DNA of 64,000 bases. Origin: Rhizophlyctis rosea (Eukaryota > Chytridiomycota > Chytridiomycetes > Rhizophlyctidales > Rhizophlyctidaceae). Made by a program: the position numbers and the translations under genes. Below the pieces are notes generated by a model. It searched no databases, had not been told where the DNA came from, and was given only the letters and a program-made list of their open reading frames with translations. Position 1 is the stretch's first letter, and every line of letters begins with the position of its first letter. The stretch covers positions 3,410 through 67,409 of the forward strand of contig JADGJC010000059.1 in assembly GCA_027596075.1 (NCBI GenBank), given 5' to 3'. Below are positions 10,705 to 23,830 of the stretch, one piece after another.

Positions 10705-13700
10705 ATGAACAAAGCGCCATCAGAATACAGTTCGGGGACGGGGTCAAGTCGGCGGCGGCGGAGGCAGAAGGGATGGAGGGGGAAATTTGAGCGGTACAAG
10801 ATGGCGGTGTTTGAGATGCTTTATGCTATTCAAAAGGTATGCAACAGACGCCGTCTACTGACACTCACTCCGAGCGTCGCAGTCCCTGATTGGCATCGCC
10901 GTAACCGAAATACCCATCACACAGGCGGACCCAAACCCTGGCGCCGCATGGCTAGTCTACCTTGGGTGGCTAGTGGAATGGGTTCAATACTTCGCCTTCT
11001 GCTATATTGATATTGAATGGGGTCCCCATGGTGATCAATTTGGTAAGGAAGTTTGTCAGCTGTTCTAACCAGCCGTCAACCACATCACTCACATGTTGCT
11101 ATGTGCGTCAGGTAGTATCATCGTTTGGACACAGGTTGAGAACCGAGTCGCCAAACAGCTGGATTATGATGTCATGCAGGCAATGACGTACATTTGTACA
11201 GTCCTGGTGGGTTCTTCAAAGTTACAGTTGAAATTGATAACATGCAAAAACTCACCTCCCCGCGTCACCCGGGTCCAGGTAGCAATATTGGCAGCACTCT
11301 ATCTATATGTCATATCTTCTTTCATTTCAAAGGATTTCAAAGCCGGAGTAAGCAATTTGCTGCGTGTCCTCCACTGCCACAAACTCAGGATCTGCGCTTA
11401 TCTGATGATCACTAGGTTTGGCCACTCCGCCTCGTACGAGCTCTCAGTGGAGTCCTTCAAACGTTTTTGTACGTGCCGGTTCTGTCATTCCTCATAGGCG
11501 GCGCAAAGTGTCCTGCAGAGAGCACCGGATTGGCATGCTGGTCTGGAGAGCACCTACCTCTTGGAATATGCTCGATTATAGCGATTGCGGTGTTCTTACC
11601 CCTCACATGGTAAGTCAAACTAAATGTGTGGCATGACCAATGAGTCTGGTATTCACGATCATTAAACGCTGCAGGCTATCGACACTAGCACAATTCGATC
11701 CCAATCCGCTGTCGAAAGACCTGAAAGCGCAAAGCCTCCCCTTTTCCGAAATGTTGGAACTCCTCGGAAAGACCATCCTCATCTTCCTCGAAAACTTCAG
11801 CGAACAATATGCCCTGCCAAGAGCGCTGGCAATCTTCTTCGTATTCCTCGTCATGACGGTAAAGTCGGAATCGGATATTTAGATTGAAATCTCTTCATTT
11901 TCCACACCACTAACTCATAGCATTACAACACAAAACCAACAGACCTACGCCTACGTCTTCTTCCCCTTCACCCACCGCTCCTCCTCAATATTCCGCTGCC
12001 TCTCCACCGCCCAAATCCTCGCCTTCTCCTGTTTCTCCATAGCAGCAGCCGCCCGCCCGCAACACAACAACATCCTCTTCTACGTCTCGCTCGGCATCAC
12101 TCCCCTCACTCTCATAATCTCCTACATTGCTTTTAAAATCCGTTGGAGCAGAGCAGTCTCGAAAGACCGACTAGAACAAGCGTTGAAGACAGTTAAGGCA
12201 GAGGATGTGGAGGGGAGTACGGGGGCGGCGTTGATTAAGGCGTTGGGGTTATGTCAGGTTTATGAAGTTAGTTTGTTGAGTCGGTTTGCGTATTTGGAGC
12301 CGACGGAGGAGCATATTAAGTTGGTGGATGAGCTTTTTCAGTCCGGTGAGCTGATTTTTCAGTCGAGAGGTGCATTGTGGATGAGACACCGACTGATTAC
12401 TCCTGCATCAGCGATCCAGTACTTCGTCCCGCCAAAGAGAGGAATATATGGTTTATGGTACTTCTATGGGCAATTCCTGAAGAGTATGTAGACTCGAGTG
12501 ATGATGGAACCATCATTGTCGTTTGCCTTGCTACGTAATACGATTTTTGACTTGATTTTTCGGTGGTCAACAGCTAGTCGACACGATTTGACATTATCGA
12601 TGATGTACTTCAAGGTAACCATTGCGTTTTTGTTCGCGCATATGGGACATGTTGCACCTATTGACATCATGCATAGCGGGCAGCGGATGCGCAACCACAT
12701 CTAGTGTTTGAATGTAAGTGACCTGCTTCTCGGCTTTTGTATATGCTTCCCGTTGTCAACTCATTGCTGCAACTGATCGTTTTTGTCGAAATAGTCATCA
12801 TTTACCAAGCGGAGCGTGAGCGACGAGAGCAGTTGATGGCCATGGAGCGTGGATGGGGCAAGCTTGACGCGGTAGATCGGGTGGAATATAGGCAGCTGAC
12901 TAGAAGGGCTACTGCGTATCATCGAGAAACCGGGAAGCAGGTCTCACAATTCTGGAAGGTGTGTACGCAGATGGCAGTCCTGATCATCGCAGTATATGGC
13001 GACATCTGACACTTGTATCTCATAACTCTTGCCCTCCTCATCCTTCCTTCCCCCATCAAACCCCAGGTCGTATCCTCAGGAAAAGCCAACGCAACAAACC
13101 TCACAAAAATAACCTCAAGAATGGAACGCGCAGAACGCGGCGCAGAACGCTACTACAAACAAATGCACGCCCGATTTTCCCACATACCCAAAGTCCTCGA
13201 CGCCTACATTAAATTTCTGGACTTAACTGCCCGCATTGGTGAAGCCGACCAAATGCGGAGACAGTTACGGGATGTGATGGAGGAGTTGGATGATGAGAGG
13301 CCGGAACATGGGATGAAGAACGGGGCGGGTGCTATTTCTGGGGACTTTGGTAGTGGGAGTGAACCGGAGTCCCATCATCCGTCTGGGGGGAGGTTGAAGA
13401 GGCATGGAAGTATTGCGGGGAGTGTGACTGCTGGGAGCGTCGCGGGACGGTCGGTCTTGAGTCTGAAGACTAGTGTGATGAATCAGAGCATGGCGGATGC
13501 GTTGCCTCCTGTTCCGTTCAGGACTCAGAAAGGTACACGAGTTTTGGTTTGCTGGGGCGCTGGGGGCTGAAGTGAACTCACAGAATTTTCCATGATGAAT
13601 GCACACTCAGAAAAACATATGCACCGAAGATATCATCGCATCGTTTCCACATATCAGTATCACGCGAGGAAAAGCTTATCAGTCAAGATCTTCGTGCTGT

Positions 13701-16539
13701 GCTTCATTCTATTTGCAGTAGAGCTGGCGCGTATGCTGAGTATTGAACTTATCACGTCGGTGAGTACTTTTCTCACAGCAGAACTGTCCACAAGTCCCAC
13801 AATACCTGTTCCTCACCTTATCGCCTCTTATCATCTCCAGAGTATCGTCGTATACGTGAACCGCGTCAGAGTCGGAGGAACAGCTACCGCCTACACGGTC
13901 AAAGCCATGACCCACAGCCGCGCACTCCAACTTGCAGTTGCCAGAAATGACTCCTCCGACGCGGCATACAGACGCATGCTGATACCCGTAATAGCAAATA
14001 TCATCACCGAGTCCATGAACACGCTATACTTCGAGAAGAAGGGTCTACTTACAGTGAGTGTCTTGTCATATTTGGCCACAAGCCGCACTCATACTCAGGG
14101 TTTCAATATCAATTTACAATCGTTGATCCGAGCATACTAAAAACACGACGCTAATAGCCACCCAACAACTTTCCAGGAAGTCTTCGTAGCCGACCACGTC
14201 CCAATCCGCCAATTCGTTTCCCCCAGCCAATGGCCCCACTGGTCCTGGACCAACACCTCCCTCATCGAAAGCACCGACGACTACACCCGCCACGCCGAAG
14301 CAATCGCCTCCCACAACAACACCTGGTGGTTCACACAATCAAACTACACCCTCCAACTAGACTCAAACTCCAGCCACACGTACACTGTCCCAATACCCGA
14401 CTACGTTTTTGACCGCAGTTGGCGGTACGTTCAAGATAACGGTGGTATCGTTGCAGCGTATTTGGATTCGATGGTTTCGACGTTGGCGGAGGCGAATGAT
14501 AAGGGGATTCAGAATACGTATATTGCGTTGGGATTGGTGTATTGTGTTGCGCTTGTTGTGTTGGCGTTGATTGCGGGGTTGATATTTTATCCGGCGGTGA
14601 AGCGGTCTGTGACGGAGAGGAAGTTGTCGATTGAGGCGTTTTTGAAGATTCCGAGGGATGTTGCGGTTGATATGTACCACAAGGTGAGTCCAACATATGT
14701 GCCGCCGTGAAAGCCTCCACAGCTGAATTGCCCGCCTCCTGACAACCAAATCTTAGACCCGCTTTCCACCCGCGGATCCCAACATTGACACGGACAAAGA
14801 AGGAGAGGACGAAGAAGAAGACTTTGACGATTCCGATGATGATGACGCAGAACAGTGGAACATGCAATTTGCTGGCGCTATGTTGGGCGGATCCGCAAAT
14901 ACGTTCAAGAAGATTATGGTCTACTATGTGTTTGCGCTGCTTACATTGGTGAGTGAATGTTTTTTATTTGTGGTAATCCGAAATCACAATTTGACCGTCA
15001 TGTTTTGTAGCTTGGATTCTACACCGTCTCAGTAGTCGGAGGCGTCATCCTGAATGTGCAAATGGCACATACCGGAAGACGATGTGCTGTCGCGGCCGAG
15101 GTACGTTAAACTTAAATTCAAACACCTCTTACTCCGAAAACAGCCACTGAACTCTACACACCAGGTTCCATACATAGTCGAAGGAGCGCGATACATCGCC
15201 ACAGAAGCCATAGTCCAAGATCCCGGCTTCATTGCAGGTCTTCCAGAAGGCGGCATCACACCACAAGTCCAAGTAGCCCGGGATCGTTTCGCAGATTACC
15301 GAAAAGCCTTATATGTTGGAGATCCCGCTCAGGGATTGCCGTACCGGGTACTCAGTGATTACGAACGGGCATTCGTCTATGACGATCGTATGAGGGATTA
15401 TTTGAATAATAGTGCTTCGTTGGTGAGTAGTAGTCACGCGCACCTCACATATCGTCTCTTCACACCCAAGATACGAAAACACCACAGGACGACCTATCCT
15501 CCGAAGTCCTCGACGACCTAACAACAATCATAAACGACCCAACCCAACTAACCTGGACCAACCCGGCCTACCTCCGCCTCTCCGCTCAAATCCTCAACGT
15601 CGCCAACGAATTCGGTTACTTCGCCGACTACCTCCAAACAACATTCTCAGACCAACAAGCCCAACTCTCCCTCTTTTCCACGAAAATCATGTTTCCCCTC
15701 TTCCTCCTCTGGCTTATCAGGCTATACCTCCAAACACTCAAACGCATCTTGAAAATGATTGTAGAGGAGAATGAGAGAAGCGTACGGTATTTGATGATGT
15801 TGCCGCCGCATATTGTGGGGCAGATTGAGACTGTGAGGGAGTTGTTCCATGTTGAGGAGTTGGATGATTTCATTACGGGGCCGGAGACGGGGGAGGGTGG
15901 AAAGGAAAGCGGGACGGGTGGGACGGCGGCATCTGTTGAGGTACCGATTATGAGCCTTATAAGCGGTGTGAAACCAGCCATTGATGACGACCTGGAGGAG
16001 GCGCGGGATTCGGCGGATATGGTAGACCGCCCGGATGTGGGATCAGATAGTGATGATGACGTGTATCCCCATCTGAAGTTTACCGGAAGTCCCGAACCAG
16101 AGATGGAGTCGAAAGGGTCGGAAGGGGATCTGGTGTCCACTCTTCCACGACATAAAAAACCCGAAAACGGTCATAGTGGACGATCATCAGTTGCTTCGAC
16201 CAACAAACGCATTGCAAGGTCGCAAGAACTACCGCAGGAAAATCCCGCGCCCGTGGTTAGATTAAGTGCTATTCGTAAGCATCCCCATCTCGCAGGTTCA
16301 CTTTCTTGGACATTTGCTGACGATCTTCTTTCCTTTATAATACTCTAGGTCGACGGTCTCTGAATAGCGCCTTGGAGAATGTCCCATCCCCACCAAGCAG
16401 CGGCCGCTCCATAGTTCGAGAGCGCTCCGTATCTTTCGGCAAGCGAAATCAACCAAACAGAATCATTCGATCAACTGAGCTATCTCCTACAGACAATGAT
16501 TTTAGCGAGGAAGGAGTGGATATATCAGACTCTATGTAA
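10705..16539 (+). CDS. TmcB-like multi-pass membrane protein
   Basis: Resembles the Tiny macrocysts B/C family (Dictyostelium tmcB and many zoosporic-fungus homologues): an N-terminal multi-pass region, a TPR-like soluble block and further membrane helices. Exons: 10705-10836, 10883-11042, 11112-11206, 11279-11347, 11416-11609, 11675-11858, 11943-12345, 12412-12483, 12574-12614, 12677-12713, 12795-12958, 13067-13532, 13611-13759, 13841-14053, 14177-14683, 14757-14948, 15011-15100, 15165-15422, 15488-16274, 16349-16539; all phases fit, giving about 1467 aa. At least seven hydrophobic segments precede the TPR-like block (residues about 440-600, with helices such as RAADAQPHLVFE and YYKQMHARFSHIPKVL). 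Four or more follow, separated by large, probably luminal or extracellular, loops. The C-terminus is a Ser-rich tail with no PAS or cyclase domain. It converges on the oxygenase gene 304 bp away. The family assignment is from remembered conserved patterns; the function is unknown, and a sensory or developmental membrane role is plausible. Confidence 0.78.
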
Positions 16540-16843
16540 TGGGTGGATGTGTTTTATACATGTTGGCTATGCCCAACATATCCATTTGCGAAGCGAATGT
16601 AGTTAGTTTATATACTCGGTTGTGGTAACGTTGATACTGCGATGCGCTTGGAGCAGTGGTCTTGAAGTGAAAGACTGTCGGGGCAGTCCCGGGGGTGAGA
16701 CTGTCTCTTATTTTTAGCAAAATGTGATACCGGGAAAGGAGATGAACTTCAAGCATGACTCGGCTGATTATATTAATGAATGACTATGTACATGTACAAT
16801 GCCGATGTGTATCATGCTCTCACACCATCATCATCATCATCTC

Positions 16844-17722
16844 TCAACTCTTAGAGTCCTTCTTCCTCTGATACATAACATCAGTCCGCATAGTAATCTT
16901 CACCCCACTCACCACATCCTCCCCAGAATGTATAAGTCCCTTATGCTGAAACAGCAACACCCTTCCCACCCTCGGCTCCACATCCACCCACGACCGATGA
17001 TTCACGCCCAGTCCCCAGAATCGTGTTGCCCCACCCTCGATTGTCTGTTCCTGCTGTGGTTGTTGGAACGTCGGAAGAATGGAAGACGCGGTTCGTGCCA
17101 AGGATGATGGGAGTGTTGGTTTTTGTAAAGAATTGTAAGAAGGGAAAGTGGGTGGATGAGGTGCTGCGGGACCGTTGAGGTACATGTGGAGGGTGATGAA
17201 GGATGTTTCGGAGTTGTCGGGAGTGGTGTACGCGCCGTCACAGTGTTCTGTCGAAATACATCAGTGAGCACTCCGCACAAACGAAGTCGCACTACACAAT
17301 CCCCACTCACTCTTGAAATACTGCCCAGCCCCATACTTCAAAAACCTCAACCTCTCATTCAACCTCGTAACCACCCACTCGGACGTCCCCTTCTTCGCAC
17401 TCTCCACCGTCCACTCCTCAACATTCCCCATAAAAGGCCGGACCCTCTCCAATATCCACTCAGCAGTCTCCGGCGAATCCCACATGATCCTCTCACTATT
17501 CCTATAATCCGCCATGGTTTGTTGTTTCCCGCCGCCAATATTGATTTGCGCTTGCTCCCATTCGCCTGATGCTTCCGCGCGTGATAATAGGTCGGCGCAT
17601 TCGTGGGATGTGAATAAGTAGTCGATTACTATGGCGTAGTGGCCATCGTATTCGGGAAGGGGGGTGGCTGCGAAGTCTATGCGGGTGACTGTTGGCTGGG
17701 TGGTCTTTGGTGGGAAGGGCAT
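16844..17722 (-). CDS. Prolyl 4-hydroxylase-type 2OG-Fe(II) dioxygenase
   Basis: Exons 17722-17311 and 17247-16844, joined across a 63-bp intron in phase 1, encode 271 aa. The iron site is visible: HCD (His139, Asp141), created exactly at the splice junction, and His244 in KGLIHSGE. Arg258 or Lys254 in VKITMRTD should bind 2-oxoglutarate. The fold matches the P4H-alpha-like oxygenases, which hydroxylate prolyl or related side chains using O2, Fe(II) and 2-oxoglutarate. No signal peptide is evident at the chosen Met (MPFPPKTTQ), so a cytosolic or nuclear enzyme is more likely than an ER collagen-type hydroxylase. The frame stays open upstream to a Met at 17881, so a longer N-terminus cannot be excluded. 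The substrate is unknown. Confidence 0.85.
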
Positions 17723-18022
17723 GGCGCTTGTTGGGTTCAGTAGGTTATCGATGAGGTAAGATTGAAAATGAGCAAAAAAGCAAAAATACTGTAAAGGGTG
17801 TAAGGGAACAGGAGAGGGTCCGACACCCTTCGCTATTTGTATGGACCAAGCTGCGCGCGTCAAGTGGCTGTGCCTCAACATCCGAGTTAACTGCGCCTCC
17901 TCGACTTACCCACCATCGATTGAATTTTGCCAAGAATTTTGCCACGAAAATTTGGTAGGAAAACGAAGAAACGAAGTGTCTCGGTTGAATGAAGTAGGTA
18001 AGTGGGCTGCAACTTCATGTGC

Positions 18023-18043
18023 GGGGGGGGGGGGGAGGGGGGG
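18023..18043 (+). repeat. Long G homopolymer tract
   Basis: Thirteen consecutive G, one A, then seven G, flanked by GCTGCAAC on the left and GGTTGCAACC on the right. It could form a G-quadruplex and is prone to length error in sequencing. Confidence 0.9.
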
Positions 18044-21000
18044 TTGCAACCTTGCCCGATCATAGGTGAACGGTCAGTGCCCAAGCACCCTTGAAACAAG
18101 TGAATTTGCTTTTGATAAAGTCGTCTGCCGCTTGTACAGGGAGCAGGCATAGTGTCAAATATCTCTCCTCTTCACTTTGCGAACCGACCGCAAAGGTTGG
18201 ACAGCATTCCTTTGATGGCTGTCGCAACGCACCCCAGAGAATGTTCTGCTATCAAAGTCAATCAAGCGGATAAACGGGCACAAATGAAGTCCGTCAACAA
18301 AAGCTTCCTGGAGCAAACAAACACCACCATCCTGACGCACCTTGAAGCAACAGGGAGAACTCGCTCAGAACGGACACCCATGGAAATTCCTCAATCCCCA
18401 CCACTAACCAATAAACACCAGTCACTGATGACCAGTGGCAATGAAGGGCGAGTCCGACCCTTGATGTCAACAATGAAAAAGCGCGGTGCCCTCCGGTGGA
18501 GGAACCCTTGCATGACGATGATGCAAATGAAACATCCCTTGTCTCCTGACCACAACAAGCAACCCATACCTGGAACGGTTGGTTCTCAGTAGGATTCTCT
18601 GGTAGATACGGTGAATGCCCTCGGAGGTGGCGCCAAACGTCGATCCAGAAGTTGCGAGTCGGGTGAATTGGTCGCCGAATGGCATTGGCAAGACATATTT
18701 TGGTAACGGAGGCGGAGGCTCCGCCACGCGTAAGCTGCTTTGCTTCACGGTTTTGACGGCCTGCATCATGTCCCCCCCTTTCTCCTTATTCATATCCGCA
18801 CACGACGCAGATGACAACCAGCCCGGTCAAGGAGCATACCTCTCGCCCTGCGGAGCGTTGAAACCTTCCAAAAGATCACCCAGTCAGCCTTTACAAACCC
18901 AAAGTGCAGAACACAGCACGGGAAGAGGTACACATTGCAATCACTCACATGCGCATACGTTTTTCCTGACATTCCCTAGCTCTTCATCTTTGAATAATCT
19001 GAACATAAACTCGAGAGGGGGACGGTCGATAGGTAACGACCGAGTGAAGTTGAGATACCCAACCCCGACAGGCAAAGCATTCTATGAAGTTCAATCATAC
19101 CTGCCCTGAAACGTGGAGCCACCATTTTGCTCGTCCGGCCGAGAGGGGACACAAACGTCTTCAAGTGGATTGCGAAGCGGCCGCAAGTCCTAAAATTAAG
19201 CAAGATGCAAAAGCACAGCGCCAGCAATCAACGCACTTCATGTTGACTAAGCACCAATCTTCTGTACTGTCACGGGCTGAAAGCAAAGCTACCTCCAGTG
19301 AACCTCCAAATGTCCTTCACATAAACTTGCTGCTGCATTCAAAAAGCTACGATCGTCAACATTGGCCAGACGTCTGAAAGAAAAAACGAATCTTGTCCAT
19401 CGTGTGAACTGCCGTGTGACCAATGAAGAGCTGAGCCGACTGTAAGCTGAGAAAACGGATAATCCGCAAGTTTCAGAAACCACATACCTTCAAGAAACGT
19501 TACCGAATGATCTATGAATCATGAGAAGTGTGATACGTCCAATGAAACCGTCAGAGCAAGGATAGCTTGTGATCTCATAACCGCTTTACATAATGGAAAC
19601 CAAAAGTCAGAAACAAAAAAATAATATTAGGATGGTAGTGGAATCCCAACCGAACTCCGTACACCGCCTTGCAGTCAGCGTGCTGACCGCGGGACGGCTT
19701 CGAAAGAAGACTGGCTACCCTAACAACGCTGCAGACCTCAGTCCACTTTGGCTATTTTTGTGATCTCCCGAAGAATATGTGCCCGCGGCTACGAACGACT
19801 AGCTTTACAGAAATCGAGTCACAAACTTGAACCATTTCCGCAAACCTGTGAAAGTTTTTGACCACCTTCCCAACCGGGTGAGAGGGATCCCATCCGTTTT
19901 GCTGGTGGATGTATACGGACAAGAACCATATATCATGGATACCACCTACATGTCAGTATGATGACTGACGCATCTCTTCTGAAAGCGATGGCAATGATTC
20001 ACACAAGTGGAGGCTACCGGCACCGTGTTAACAATCCACCTAATTTAAACAAACACACACAGATCGCTGAGCATCCAAAAATAGTAAATCACAATCCTCA
20101 TCCAATGCAAAACGTCGGATATAGGCCTAGCTCCCCATCTGTAAACCGACTGAACAGAGTTTGGTACCAGTTGGTTGCCAAGGCTTTCCAACAGCTTCAT
20201 CATCAAAAGTCATCAACGTCATATATGGTGGCGCAGCAATATGAAGTTTTCCACAAGTGGACACCGCCACCAGCCCAGGCCAAGATCTAGATTTCTTTGG
20301 ACCCTCCACGTTCGGAGCAGCCCGCCAAGAACACAAAACCCTGATGAAGGCGTAAGGCGCCCTCCAACATTATCATCTCATTGAATGACATTTCATCTCA
20401 CAGGGTTGAAATTCCACGGCCGAATGAACCGTCAAACAGGGAACCACGATCTTGCTTGAGGGACTAGAGACGTGTCGTTTGTTATGTCCACGTTGCCACG
20501 ATCAAGGGACGTCGGCGCTGGATATGTGACTCCGTGTGTTTCGTAGCGGGTCCGCTTCGTATTATTCTCGGATGTATTCTAGCTCGAGTCCCTGATCGCG
20601 CGCTCTGTCAAGATAGGGAGCTAGCGGATACTACCAATCGGATGCCCGAATCCCTCCTAACCTCAAACAAAGTGACGTAAACATCCACGGCACATCTAAT
20701 ACCCGCTCCCGGAACTTACTTGTCAGTGCAACCCTATTTCGTTGCACGATGATTGGGAATTTGGGACCCCTAATCCAAAATTTGCCTTCACCTGACACCC
20801 TTGAGTCACAATGACCCACGTTTTTTCGACTTCTGACAAATGGCAAAGTTGGCCCTCCCCACCGGATGTGGAGGTTTCTAGCCTCCGGCGGGCAACCCAC
20901 TGACGCTTTTGCGGTCCTCCGGTTGCTCCGCCGTGGGCCGTTGCGCCAAGTCGCCAACGTTGCCAATGAACGCGCTTTGGCGTCGTTTAGCCATGGAAGC

Positions 21001-22090
21001 TTAACTCGTTGTCGGGCTAGTAGGGTGCACTGCCCACTGTTTATTGACAGATTGTACACATCGTGTTTCCGCTACGCCTTGTGGTCTGGAGTCTGGACGC
21101 ATGTTCTGGCGTTTGACGTTGAGGCTCATCAAGGAAGCAAGGAAGGGGCTTCAAATTTCTTGCAGCACTTACAGTCAAAAGGCGAAAAATGTCACCACCA
21201 ATGACCAATGGTGGAATTTCAGCGCGTCCTCCAAGAAGCCATTCTCCCAAAGCGTGGGGCTGAAGAGATATTTTTCATCAACTGCTAAATGAATATGATC
21301 ATTGATTGATTTTTGCCACCTGTTGATTACCGTGTGGCTGGGACTCGATCGGGTACCAACCGGATGTTCTCCGCAACTCCGAAAGAACCGGAAAACGGGA
21401 TTGGGGCGGGATTGGGGGCAGGGGTCGTCACTCCCTGTGAATGGGAAACCCTAATTATCACATCTGGAGCCGGGTTTACCCACGTCATGAGACGTTGTGA
21501 TGTTGTCATATTTGTTGTAGGGGATGATGATTGGATGATTATCGTCCATGGGATATTATGCATGCAGATAAGCCTGCTAACGAGTGCCAAGACTTTTGAT
21601 TGATTTAGCGAACTTCAGGACGGATTAATCCGTTCAAAGAAAATTGGTTGACGAGGCTGTTGACGTGGCAGTTCACATCCATAAGTTATGCCTCGGCTTA
21701 GTCGACTTGCCCAAGGGATGGTGATGCTAAAACCCAAATATGGGTGCCATCTGGCCACGAAGGGCACAAGGGCGGGACAGCCAAGGTCATTGACAGGATG
21801 ACATGCCACCAACCGGAGGAGGGGAGAGCGCCGTGTTGTTACGCAAGTTACACGAGCTGAGTTCCCGGAGCACACCGACGAACCAGGGTCCGGCCAGCCG
21901 AAAGTGCAAAACAAAGGGGGGGGGGACTGATGAAAATGAATCGGGGGATAACCTGGAAAAACTATGCGACAATCCCGAATGCATTGATTGATTGGTTGTC
22001 CCCTCGATTGCAGCCATGGGGACAGTTGACAGAGTGACACCTCATCGGAGCGGAGGGGCATAAAATCTCCGGTCGGCCCATGGAATCTCC

Positions 22091-22120
22091 GTGTCGGACT
22101 GTGTCGGACTGTGTCGGACT
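22091..22120 (+). repeat. Three perfect 10-bp tandem repeats
   Basis: The unit GTGTCGGACT occurs three times head to tail in the gene-poor region. No coding context; a simple short tandem repeat. Confidence 0.9.
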
Positions 22121-23830
22121 CATCACTGCAGTGACTATCCAGTGATTCGGGTCACTTGGCACACAGATGCCAATTGGATCGTGCACACACACAAGCAGTA
22201 CACAGTGCACCACCCGCGGAGGTCAAAAAGGGGGGTGCCCACAGACACACTCCCCATAACATCATATGTGCATCTTTGATTCCCATAGACTGAAAACACG
22301 ATATACTCGATTTTGCACGGACGCCCCCGACAGGGACTGACAGGGTTCCCCAATCTGGTCCCGCTGGAGACTTTGACGAATTGCTTACAGACATTGCTCT
22401 TCCCTATATAATAATAGTACATACGATACGCTGCATGCATCATTGAGAGGGCATCCTATACATTATCACTATCCAAGAACATTTGCCACACTGTCTCAGT
22501 CACGCCTCACCTGTCCATCCTTCTGTTTTGCTTGCAATTCCCATTCCTGCCCCGCCGGGTATCATCTGAATGACGTGTGAAATAGCCGATGCATCATTAA
22601 GTAAGTATGCCCCCACTTGTTTGTGAGCTTCTAAAACACGGTTCCTTGGCTTTCTCATCCATCCATTGGTGATGGGCATTGCACCCGGTAATGGATGGGA
22701 CACACCGTGACTATTGTTGACTGACACAACTCGCTTACCCACCCCAGGAAAATCCATACATCACCCATCATCCGCTCAGCAGATTCTCTTTCCCACGATT
22801 GTCTTTCTGCTAGTGTTCTTTTTGCTTTTTCCTTGACTTCACATCGGGTTCGGTGTTGCTTCATACTACTACCATAACCTATCACTCTCTTGCGCTACTA
22901 TCATTATTGGCTGGACCTGGTTCTTTCACTTGCTTCCGGTGAGTTCCGATTGATACGTCGACTAGTTTCCACGGTTGCACAATGAAAAGGGCCCATTTGC
23001 TACGGGTGAACAGTGAACAGCTGATGGGGATATGCGCTCATGCTATGCAAGGAAAGACACTCGGCCCCGCTAGCTACTCCGATGGAATATGTTATTAATT
23101 TGGTGGAGGGGGCCATGGTTTGCGCCTCAAATTGAGTTTTGCATGGAAAGGAAGTTGGAGCCATGGGTGTCTTTAGGGGTTGAAGCTTGGCATCCGCTTG
23201 TTGATTCTTCCGGGTCCCACCCTCTCATGCCACTGGCACGTTACTAACCGTGGATTTCTCCATACAATGTCTCTTCTCTTTCTCGCCTCCCCCACACATC
23301 ACTCCTTCTCTCTTATCACACCATCTGCTGTTTCGGCAACCCATCTTCCGTTCGATCCCCCGGTGCGCGCTCCGTCAATTGACCTCCGTCGCCGCGTTCA
23401 ATTACATACAACACCTGCGCCCTGCCGCCTCGTACCGACACATATATACTCCATCCACCGACAAAAGACCTCCGTACACATAATTATTTCGTACAGCCGT
23501 AACGAATTGGGTATCTGGCAATAAGAGCCACAAGCACCTCAAACCCATACCAATCAATACAGATACCTAAGGTACAAGAACATTTCCCATCGTTCCGCTT
23601 TTCTTATGTGTTGTCAACTCTTACATTTTTTGCCTTCCATCATCCGTCACTCAAGAAGTCTCTCTCTTTGTCACTGCTGCTACAACAAATTTGGACTGGA
23701 TATCCGTTACCTCTACCAATCAAACAGCCAGCAAAATTTCCATCGCCACTCGGCCTATGTGCCCAAAAATCGGCTTAACATCAACATCCAAACTTCACGC
23801 CTAGACGAACCCCACCACACATCATCAGAA

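Larger units (their letters stand above)
17723..23830. other. Six-kilobase gene-poor region
   Basis: No supported gene in about 6.1 kb. Open frames are short, overlap on both strands and lack domain signatures or a coherent exon chain. Contents: a long G tract at 18023-18043, three 10-bp tandem units at 22091-22120, and another G run near 21916-21925. The last several hundred bases before 23831, with CT-rich stretches, are probably the promoter and 5' leader of the transcription-factor gene. No LTRs, terminal inverted repeats or reverse-transcriptase/transposase motifs were seen. Decayed mobile DNA or an unrecognised non-coding RNA remains possible. Confidence 0.45.

Noticed and set aside
12346..12363. 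An 18-bp intron in the TmcB-like gene
   Set aside because: Far below a workable intron length. The 66-bp alternative to 12411 restores the family pattern and phase.
14331..14867. Minus-strand open frame of 178 codons
   Set aside because: Shadow of TmcB-like exons 15 and 16; the sense strand has family similarity and consistent introns.
19630..19760. tRNA-like stretch
   Set aside because: No acceptable A box/B box pair and no cloverleaf pairing could be drawn on either strand.
20631..21059. Minus-strand open frame of 142 codons in the gene-poor region
   Set aside because: No domain, no supporting exon structure, and a basic random-like composition; probably chance in GC-balanced DNA.
22091..22120. 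CRISPR-like or regulatory repeat
   Set aside because: Units are contiguous with no spacers and only three copies; it is a plain tandem repeat.
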